Assembly (NCBI GenBank): GCA_946480685.1
Contig: CAMLLI010000335.1
Span: 1-5,636, forward strand
DNA from: an uncultured Flammeovirgaceae bacterium
GTDB lineage: Bacteria > Bacteroidota > Bacteroidia > Cytophagales > Cyclobacteriaceae
Length of the DNA stretch: 5,636 bases
Reading direction: 5' to 3'
Numbering within the stretch: the first letter of the stretch is position 1; the number at the start of each line of letters is the position of its first letter. The notes below the pieces were generated by a model. The model was not told the DNA's origin, ran no database searches, and saw nothing but the letters and a program-made list of their open reading frames with translations. A program made the position numbers and the translations under genes. This document shows, piece after piece, positions 1-5,636 of this stretch.

Positions 1-1160
1 GGCTGATCGGTATTACAGAATGCACCGACACGATATTCATATACCTGGCCGGGTTGCATATCGTATACCAGTGCCATCGCCTGCTCGGTTTTCTGATCGA
101 ACCATGCAGCATCGTCTTTACCTTTTTGTCTATAGGTAACTATATAAGAACGATGATTGCGATCGACAGCCCAGTTAAATTCAAGATTACCAAATGTACC
201 GGGCGTAGCCGCTATACCCCCGGGCGGTGGACATGTATCCTGGTACGTGAACCAGTATATTTCGCTATAGCCCTGGTTGCGGAATACATCCACCTCTTCC
301 ACGCCACTGCGTGCATGAGCACGTACGCGCCAGCCGTAACGTTTACCTACAATGAGTAAAGGTTGTGATGGACCATATAGCAATGTAGTAGAACGTGTTG
401 TTGTCTCATATAGCGGAGCAGCCGATTGGAAAACAATTTCCGGAGCGAGTGACGTGTCCCATAATTCCACTAACTGGAAATCATACTCGGTTTGAAAAGC
501 AGAGTTGGGAGAATTCAAATGGCGCGGTGTCCACTGGAAGATTATGTTCTGCGGTTCTTTATAAGCAATCGCTTCACCTTTGCGCGGTACATTTAGTAAC
601 GGAGGATCGCTCAGGCTGATCCATGCCATGGCACATCCTTTCGCACTGGCTACTTGTGAAGATGAGACTTCAATCGCCTCGAAACAGAATTGATAAAATC
701 CCTCGGGCAAGCGAGCCTGCTGCATATACTGCTGTCGCGTGATGCCGGAGAAATCGAGATTTTCAGGATTGAAATAAGGAGCAAGATCAGCCAGCGACAG
801 GCGCACGGGTACACCGGCATCCAATGCTATTACGGGTACATCTGCAAACGTCCGGGTTCGAAGTTGTACGGTCTGACTTTCAATAATCATCCGCAGCTTT
901 ACATTGACAACCGGTTTGTTCAGGTCTCGGTTGGTAAGGATCACCACGAGCTTCTCACGGCCCGTTGCATAATATTCACTCAGCTGAAGTGTATAGGGCG
1001 GACGCAGCTGCGTATTTACCTGCACGGGGAATTGTGCCCACGCAGTCTGGCAAACCACCAGTAATAGCAGGAATATACCTCCGGCAAGTTTTTTCCTGCT
1101 GAAAATATCCGGGACAGCGTTAACGATTTTCGATATATATAGCATGTGCTTCCAGTTCAT
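1..1160 (-). CDS. TANFOR-like / fibronectin type III secreted protein (N-terminal 386 residues, 3' end outside window)
   Basis: This frame was read directly on the minus strand. It is open from ATG at 1160 to the left edge, giving 386 full codons and no stop. The N terminus has a basic RKK (residues 22-24), a hydrophobic core (about 25-37) and a likely signal peptidase I site after Ala42 (TAWA/QFP), so the protein should be exported. Residues about 43-305 match my memory of the conserved region called TANFOR in Chitinophagales proteins, including LTNRDLNKP (75-83), LADLAPYFNPENLDFSGI (123-140), LPEGFYQFCFEA (151-162) and the motif KEPQNIIFQWTPRHLNSPN (201-219). An FN3-like domain starts near Cys310-Pro-Pro-Pro and includes EYRVGAFC (375-382). 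Family members are usually much longer, with more FN3 domains, so most of the protein is probably missing here. The start lies 15 bases after the preceding stop. Met6 (codon at 1145) is an alternative start. The family name is from recall, and the molecular role is unknown. Confidence 0.88.
   Translation of the reverse strand, partial: MNWKHMLYISKIVNAVPDIFSRKKLAGGIFLLLLVVCQTAWAQFPVQVNTQLRPPYTLQLSEYYATGREKLVVILTNRDLNKPVVNVKLRMIIESQTVQLRTRTFADVPVIALDAGVPVRLSLADLAPYFNPENLDFSGITRQQYMQQARLPEGFYQFCFEAIEVSSSQVASAKGCAMAWISLSDPPLLNVPRKGEAIAYKEPQNIIFQWTPRHLNSPNSAFQTEYDFQLVELWDTSLAPEIVFQSAAPLYETTTRSTTLLYGPSQPLLIVGKRYGWRVRAHARSGVEEVDVFRNQGYSEIYWFTYQDTCPPPGGIAATPGTFGNLEFNWAVDRNHRSYIVTYRQKGKDDAAWFDQKTEQAMALVYDMQPGQVYEYRVGAFCNTDQ
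1035..1160 (-). other. Signal peptide coding segment of the TANFOR-like protein
   Basis: Residues 1-42 contain an unusually long N-region of about 24 residues before the hydrophobic core GGIFLLLLVVC, with a likely cut after AWA (residue 42). LVVC does not fit a lipobox because Val, not Gly, Ala or Ser, precedes the Cys, so signal peptidase I processing is favoured over lipoprotein processing. Confidence 0.75.
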
Positions 1161-1175
1161 CGACAGAAAATTTTA

Positions 1176-1412
1176 CTAGTAGATCGTTACGCGAAGTATA
1201 TAGTTACCCTTGGCCGTTTCGAGCAACAGGAAATATACTCCTGATGCCAGGTTCAGATCGTAAGGCAATTCGTAACGCTGACTGCCCAGTGCTTCGCGAT
1301 CATCGACAATAACATTGCTTGCCACCGAGATCATGCGTATGCGAATCGGAGTTTGTTCGCGCAACCCGATGATGGCCGAAAATTTACCGTCAGAAGGGTT
1401 CGGGAAAACCGT
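1176..1412 (-). other. T9SS type A C-terminal sorting domain
   Basis: The last 78 or so residues form the sorting domain. It opens with FPNPSDGKF, continues with alternating hydrophobic strands (PIRIRMISVASNVIVDD), then has LNLASGVYFLLLETAKG and ends in YILRVTIY. In known T9SS cargo this domain directs export through the outer-membrane translocon and is usually removed by PorU with attachment to the surface, or with release. This assigns export route, not function, and implies the host has a T9SS. Confidence 0.93.
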
Positions 1413-4400
1413 AAACTCTTCCAGGAAAGGAGACTCGTCTTTGACGTTCTCATCAAATGTACCGGCCACTACTACAATTGGCTTTGAAAAATCTTTCTCA
1501 CAACCCTGTCGGTATGCGCGCATGTAAATGGTATAGGTGCCGGTATCTGCAAAGGTCAGTTCAGCTTTGTTGATAAGAGACGATGTAAACCGAACAGCGC
1601 TCTGGGAAGCCCACCACTCCACACTGTCAGGTTGCGGGTCGCTGATGTTAACCAGTGTTACCAGTTTATCTTTAAACGCCTGCGTAGTAACTATAAACTC
1701 GGATCCTATAGTCACCTGTATGCGTCTGACCGTGATGGCATCTTCACCGCGACATTCGTGCGAGTCTACTACGTGAACGGTATAGGTTCCTTCTTCTGAA
1801 ATAGTGACTGTACTGGTTTGTGCCGTAAATCCATTCGGACCACTCCATTGATATTGGGCCGCGGGATCATCGATGGTTGCATCGGCTATATATACCTGGT
1901 CGGTACACAAGGTGCGATCTTTACCCAGATCAACCTGTACCGGAGCCGGATCGATCAACTCATACCTTCTATAGTTTACGCAATCATTATCATCCGTAAT
2001 TCTCACCGTATAGACACCTGCGGGCAATTCATCTATATCCTCTGTCACTTCGCCATTGCTCCAGCTATACCGGTAAGGAGGTGTTCCCTGGATTACCGTT
2101 ATATCTATACTTCCATTATCATAACCAAAGCATTGCGGATTGGTAAGCAAACTATCTACCTGCAAAGGTGAGGGCGATACTACACTTCCATTTGCTGTTG
2201 CCGTACAACCACGAACGTCTTTCACCAATACAAAGTAACGGCCTTCGATCAAATTTATATTTAATGCTGTAGTGGCTCCATCCGACCAGCTATAGGTATA
2301 GGGCAATGTTCCACCGGCAGAAGTAACCTGCGCGGTACCATCGGTTCCGGAGCTGCAACTGATCGGAGTTGTAGTTACTGCAGCCGTCAGCACATCCGGC
2401 TCTACCAACAGGAACGGATCGGACAACTTCGCTATATTATTCTTATCGCGGATGCGAACGCGGTATATACCGGTGCGTAACTGCGTAGCTATACTATCTT
2501 GCTGTGTGATCGGCTGCGGTGTGCCACTTACATCTTTCAGCCATTCGTAGCGATACGGAAGATCACTGGTATAGGGCACACCTCCCTTGGCATGCGCAAC
2601 CAGTTCGCCATCATCATACCCATGGCAGCTTACGAAATGCCACTCGGCAATCGACACTACGATGGGCGGTGGCTCGATAAGACGAAATGTATCGCTCACC
2701 ACCATACAACCTTTACGATGGTCGGGATGTGCCAAACTATATTGACTGTCGTATGCGCGTAACAGATAACGCCCGTCACCGAGGCTGTCGATGTTCGCCT
2801 GGAAACCTTGTCCTAACGGAGCGTTGTTGTAGAGTGAATCAGGCAGCAGGTTAACCGGATCGAACCATTGCACAGTATAGCTTTGATCCGGAAACGGTGT
2901 ACCTCCCACCAATATAGTTTCTATATAGCCATCTTTATAGTGATAGGCACGCGGATCCGTTGTTTTTGAAAATCCGATGTGCAGCGAATCGGTCGGTTGA
3001 TTTACGAGTACTGCTTTAGCACGCGCAGCATCCATACACTGGTTGCCATCCATTACTTTAAAGCCATATATACCGTAGCGAAGGAATTCCAACGTATGCG
3101 ATGTAGCATCATTAAACGTTACCAGTACTGAATCGGTAGCACCTGCCGGTAAATATTGAAAGCGATAGTTACCAACACCACCATCGGCTGTAAGATAAAT
3201 TTTTCCATCGCCCCCATTATGACAATGAACTGCCTCGGGTGTAAGCGTGGATATGATGGCGCGCGGCCGGATCAACTCAACGTTGCGTGCATGGTTTACC
3301 GGATTATCACTGAAGGTAGGAACCTCTTTAAATTTGCCGAGCAACCGGATCTGGTAATTTCTGTCAGAGAACAATCTGCGTGGCCAGGTAAAACTATTAT
3401 CAGATTCGAGTGTAACATCAATAAGCTGATCGATCGTTACGGTATTATCAGCAGCATCCGTCACCAGGATCGTAAGACGCTCGGGTTCTCCGGCTTCACT
3501 CACGTGCAGAGGCCTGTCGAAAATTACTTTGAATGATCCGTCCTGCGGTTTATCATAGCAACGATCCGGGTACGGTATAACCGAAACTATATTGGGTGTC
3601 GAAAGTCGTGCGGAGAGTGTAAGCGTTTCCGATTCACCTCCGTTACAATCTACTATGATCTTGAAGAATATATTATTGCTATGATACTTCCAGAATTCAT
3701 TTCCCAGAATATCATACCCGCATATATTCAGTCGGTGTTGTCCCTGGAACCTGGCCGGGAGGTTTGTCCAGTTTACACCATCGAAGCTATATACCCAATG
3801 ATAGAACGAAGCCGGGTTTCCGCGCGGGCCGAGTAACACAACCCGATTACTTGTATCCGACGGCAATATATAGGATGTGTTCGGTCCATACTTCAGCGGG
3901 AATTTTATCTTCCGGTACTCAACGCGAAGGCTACCCGCAGGTGCATCCGGAAAAAGGTTGAACGGGAAGGCAACATCGAGCCTATCTGTAAAAGCCGGGA
4001 GATTGAACGTGTTTGACGTATTGAAATTACGAATGATACGACCGTTAACCGTTTGACCTGCCGTAGTCAACAACACCGAACGCACGTCAGATTTCAGCAA
4101 TACAATAGAATCTCTTCGGTTCACTGCAGTGCCGCGCGCCCATGAATCAAGGTATCCGGAAACTACACGATCACTGCCGGTGGTAAATATAGCGTCTATT
4201 GCGTATGACGTTCTTCTGCGATTGGTGGCATTGTTCGGCATCGACAGCGTTGTGGTGAGGCGATGCGCTACCGGTTGTATATCGATCGTAATATCACTGC
4301 TGTTGAAACCTCTGAAAACATTCCGGTATAGTCTGTTCACGCAGGGATAATCTGCATTCAGATCAAGCGGCAGGTATATATTTCCTTCATCAATTCTTCT

Positions 4401-4724
4401 ATACCCGCACGAGCGGTATCGTGGACTTTGCCGGTGTGCTTTACCAAATGCAATAACACGTCTTACACGATTATCGCTTCGGAAAGAATACTTGCGATAG
4501 AATGAAACCGTACCGCCACCACCGTGCCCGTTGCTGACAATGGTCTGTGTTGAGCCATCTTCAAATTCCAGGATAACTTCGTAACGGCTTCCACAGCCTG
4601 CACTCAGGTCGCCTCCATAATATACTCCGCCCGATACGGTGATCATATACTCATTCGAGAAGTCTGTCTGTGCGGCAGCCTGATAAAAAACTAAAAACAA
4701 ACAGAATTGTAAAAGTCTTTTCAT
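1176..4724 (-). CDS. Large secreted SprB-repeat protein with T9SS type A sorting domain
   Basis: This is a complete 1182-residue frame. It begins with a short signal peptide (MKRLLQFCLFLVFYQAAA, likely cut before Gln19). Residues about 20-380 form a region I do not recognise. It contains a Gly-rich NGHGGGG (65-71), an Arg-rich stretch (about 83-114) and Cys44, Cys106 and Cys128. SprB-like repeats follow, marked by Cys-x4-DG at Cys501, Cys700 and Cys790, by the variant CFGYDNG at Cys865, by a degenerate copy at Ala593-DG599, and perhaps by an early relative at Cys389. An Ig/PKD-like domain (about 930-1000, Cys940 and Cys991) and a second PKD-like domain (about 1000-1090) come next. The C terminus (about 1105-1182) starts with FPNPSDGK (1107-1114) and includes GVYFLLLE, which is typical of type A T9SS sorting domains. 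The protein should cross the outer membrane by T9SS and end up on the surface or released. No catalytic motif is visible. SprB repeats occur in the Flavobacterium gliding adhesin SprB but also in many unrelated surface proteins, so a gliding role cannot be claimed. Confidence 0.95.
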   Translation of the reverse strand: MKRLLQFCLFLVFYQAAAQTDFSNEYMITVSGGVYYGGDLSAGCGSRYEVILEFEDGSTQTIVSNGHGGGGTVSFYRKYSFRSDNRVRRVIAFGKAHRQSPRYRSCGYRRIDEGNIYLPLDLNADYPCVNRLYRNVFRGFNSSDITIDIQPVAHRLTTTLSMPNNATNRRRTSYAIDAIFTTGSDRVVSGYLDSWARGTAVNRRDSIVLLKSDVRSVLLTTAGQTVNGRIIRNFNTSNTFNLPAFTDRLDVAFPFNLFPDAPAGSLRVEYRKIKFPLKYGPNTSYILPSDTSNRVVLLGPRGNPASFYHWVYSFDGVNWTNLPARFQGQHRLNICGYDILGNEFWKYHSNNIFFKIIVDCNGGESETLTLSARLSTPNIVSVIPYPDRCYDKPQDGSFKVIFDRPLHVSEAGEPERLTILVTDAADNTVTIDQLIDVTLESDNSFTWPRRLFSDRNYQIRLLGKFKEVPTFSDNPVNHARNVELIRPRAIISTLTPEAVHCHNGGDGKIYLTADGGVGNYRFQYLPAGATDSVLVTFNDATSHTLEFLRYGIYGFKVMDGNQCMDAARAKAVLVNQPTDSLHIGFSKTTDPRAYHYKDGYIETILVGGTPFPDQSYTVQWFDPVNLLPDSLYNNAPLGQGFQANIDSLGDGRYLLRAYDSQYSLAHPDHRKGCMVVSDTFRLIEPPPIVVSIAEWHFVSCHGYDDGELVAHAKGGVPYTSDLPYRYEWLKDVSGTPQPITQQDSIATQLRTGIYRVRIRDKNNIAKLSDPFLLVEPDVLTAAVTTTPISCSSGTDGTAQVTSAGGTLPYTYSWSDGATTALNINLIEGRYFVLVKDVRGCTATANGSVVSPSPLQVDSLLTNPQCFGYDNGSIDITVIQGTPPYRYSWSNGEVTEDIDELPAGVYTVRITDDNDCVNYRRYELIDPAPVQVDLGKDRTLCTDQVYIADATIDDPAAQYQWSGPNGFTAQTSTVTISEEGTYTVHVVDSHECRGEDAITVRRIQVTIGSEFIVTTQAFKDKLVTLVNISDPQPDSVEWWASQSAVRFTSSLINKAELTFADTGTYTIYMRAYRQGCEKDFSKPIVVVAGTFDENVKDESPFLEEFTVFPNPSDGKFSAIIGLREQTPIRIRMISVASNVIVDDREALGSQRYELPYDLNLASGVYFLLLETAKGNYILRVTIY
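1935..3272 (-). repeat. Array of SprB-like protein repeats inside the 1182-residue protein
   Basis: About five degenerate protein repeats of roughly 75-110 residues cover residues 485-930. Each opens with a Cys-x4-Asp/Asn-Gly turn (HCHNGGDG, SCHGYDDG, SCSSGTDG, QCFGYDNG; the second copy has Ala593 in place of Cys), followed by GG or QG, a Pro-Tyr and a Tyr-x-Trp strand (for example YTYSWSDG and YRYSWSNG). Each ends with a GxYxxxVxD strand, and in most copies a second Cys. The last two copies are closest to the family consensus, with Cys790/Cys840 and Cys865/Cys915 both 50 residues apart. The repetition is visible in protein only; I saw no long exact DNA repeats. Confidence 0.85.
4671..4724 (-). 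other. Signal peptide coding segment of the SprB-repeat protein
   Basis: Residues 1-18 show a classic Sec signal: Lys2-Arg3, a hydrophobic core (LLQFCLFLVFY) and a small-residue cleavage site (QAAA before Gln19). Sec export to the periplasm must come before T9SS translocation, so this supports ATG at 4724 as the real start. Confidence 0.85.
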
Positions 4725-4727
4725 AGA

Positions 4728-4732
4728 TCCTT
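4728..4732 (-). promoter_or_regulatory. Weak Shine-Dalgarno-like AAGGA before the SprB-repeat gene
   Basis: The minus strand reads AAGGA TCT ATG in the 23-base gap, a purine-rich site only 3 bases from the start codon. The spacing is shorter than ideal. Many Bacteroidota genes lack a functional Shine-Dalgarno, so this may be incidental, but it agrees with the start supported by the signal peptide. Confidence 0.35.
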
Positions 4733-4747
4733 ACGAAATAGTGCGTA

Positions 4748-5636
4748 CTAATATTTAACCTCCAACCATTTTATCTTGCTCACTTCTCCCTTCCGGGTAA
4801 CCACGCGTATACCATAGTTATACTCGGTGTTTACTGTGAGCTTCTCATCCACCGTGCGCTTCTCTTCATGCTTCAACACACGCCAGAGTGTAGCAGGCGA
4901 TCCTTTCTCAGCTTTGTATAACTGATACTCTTCCACATTATCCTGCGTATCGCGCCAGAACAATTCGATGTAACGGTTCTGCCGGTCTATATATACATCA
5001 AAGGCATTTACCGTGAGATCGCCCGGCCTGCGAATTACTTTTATACTTACAGGTGCAGATGGTTTGGATTCCAGTCCGCTGGAATCGCCCGCTACCAGAG
5101 TATAGGTATAGACAATACCACCGGTCACATCGGCATCTCTATATTCGCCCGTAGTATGCGCTCCGAATTGCCTGATGCGTTTCCAGTCTTTTTCTTCCTG
5201 CGCTTTTCTATAGATCGTATGCGAGGCGATATCATCGTCATGACTGTCGGACCAGCGCAACAGCACCTCATTTCCACTCAGCTCACATTTCGTAAACAGC
5301 GGACTGGTTGGTGGAACAATGTCTGGTTTAATCGCAGCAACGGGTGTCGTGAATGCAGATTGATTATAGCGTTGATCCAATGCAGTGACCGTATAGTATA
5401 CTTTGCGATTGGTAATGCGCATGCTCACGCTGTCTGTAAAGGTTGTTCCGGTATATACGGTATCCGTAAGCGGTGTAGGCTCCGCGCCTTTTACATACGT
5501 ACGGAATATCTTATAGCCATATATATCTTTCTCTGTATTCGGTGTCCAGCTGATGGTAGCAACACCCAGTGAATCGATTATAGCTTTCACACCCTGCGGA
5601 GCCTGTGGCGGTATACTGTCTACCGGCTGCACCAGT
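4748..5636 (-). CDS. Fibronectin type III repeat protein, C-terminal fragment (5' end outside window)
   Basis: The frame is open from the right edge to the TAG at 4748-4750. GTG at 5632 could be taken as a start and would give 294 residues, but it is preceded in frame by CTG, has no signal peptide and sits in what looks like an inter-domain linker, so it is probably an internal valine. Numbering from that codon, three FN3-like domains follow: about 8-103 (opening PPQAPQG, with ISWTPNTEKDIYGYKIFR), about 107-200 (opening PPTSP, with LLRWSDSHDDDIASHTIYRK) and a more divergent one at about 203-294 (IELFWRDTQDNVEEYQLYK). The Trp-containing B strand and the later Tyr-x-Tyr strand recur in each. 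The protein ends directly with its last FN3 domain (WLEVKY) and has no T9SS sorting domain. FN3 arrays usually act as spacers or binding modules in exported proteins. It is the first of the three co-oriented genes in the window and ends 23 bases before the next one. The function of the missing N-terminal part is unknown. Confidence 0.9.
   Translation of the reverse strand, partial: LVQPVDSIPPQAPQGVKAIIDSLGVATISWTPNTEKDIYGYKIFRTYVKGAEPTPLTDTVYTGTTFTDSVSMRITNRKVYYTVTALDQRYNQSAFTTPVAAIKPDIVPPTSPLFTKCELSGNEVLLRWSDSHDDDIASHTIYRKAQEEKDWKRIRQFGAHTTGEYRDADVTGGIVYTYTLVAGDSSGLESKPSAPVSIKVIRRPGDLTVNAFDVYIDRQNRYIELFWRDTQDNVEEYQLYKAEKGSPATLWRVLKHEEKRTVDEKLTVNTEYNYGIRVVTRKGEVSKIKWLEVKY

Noticed and set aside
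1050..1060. LVVC in the TANFOR-like signal peptide as a lipobox
   Set aside because: The residue before Cys is Val rather than Gly, Ala or Ser, and a good signal peptidase I site (AWA/Q) follows five residues later.
54..1064. Plus-strand open frames at 54-359, 395-619 and 690-1064
   Set aside because: They lie opposite the TANFOR-like gene, which has a signal peptide and recognisable conserved motifs. Their translations show no domain pattern.
1133..1142. TATATATA-like tract near the start of the TANFOR-like gene as a promoter
   Set aside because: It lies inside the coding sequence (codons for Leu-Tyr-Ile), and TATA is frequent throughout the window. There is no accompanying TTG-type -33 element that I can support.
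1167..1174. AAAATTTT palindrome in the gap between the SprB-repeat gene and the TANFOR-like gene, as a possible terminator
   Set aside because: It has no loop, no GC-rich stem and no following T-run, and the next start codon is only a few bases away.
1176..4724. Naming the 1182-residue protein SprB or assigning it to gliding motility
   Set aside because: Only the repeat type is shared. SprB itself is several times longer, and these repeats are widespread in unrelated Bacteroidota surface proteins.
1315..5572. Other plus-strand open frames of 65-138 codons opposite the two larger genes
   Set aside because: All are antisense to well-supported minus-strand frames, and their products are low-plausibility mixtures of Cys, Ile and Arg typical of shadow frames.

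Overview
The window looks like part of a Bacteroidota genome, most likely Chitinophagales or a relative; this placement rests on protein families and is an inference. The evidence is a type IX secretion system (T9SS) type A C-terminal sorting domain, an array of SprB-type repeats, a TANFOR-like N-terminal region followed by fibronectin type III (FN3) sequence, and translation starts with weak or no Shine-Dalgarno sequence. Base composition is moderate and the DNA is visibly rich in TATA tetranucleotides.

The window is almost entirely coding, and all three genes lie on the minus strand, so they read from right to left. First (5636 to 4748) is the C-terminal end of a larger protein made of FN3 domains; its true start is beyond the right edge. 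After 23 bases comes a complete 1182-residue secreted protein (4724 to 1176) with a signal peptide, a large unassigned N-terminal region, five or six SprB-like repeats, two Ig/PKD-like domains and a T9SS sorting domain. After another 15 bases comes the N-terminal 386 residues of a TANFOR-like/FN3 protein (1160 to 1), which runs off the left edge.

The short gaps hold no visible terminator or promoter, so the genes are probably co-transcribed, with the promoter beyond the right edge. All three products are built from beta-sandwich modules. Two have visible signal peptides and one carries a T9SS sorting signal. The simplest reading is a set of exported surface proteins that act together, for example in adhesion, surface assembly or presentation of a partner protein encoded nearby. 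No enzyme motif is seen, and the specific function cannot be read from this window. There are no RNA genes, CRISPR arrays, insertion sequences or other mobile elements, and no intergenic stretch is longer than 23 bases.
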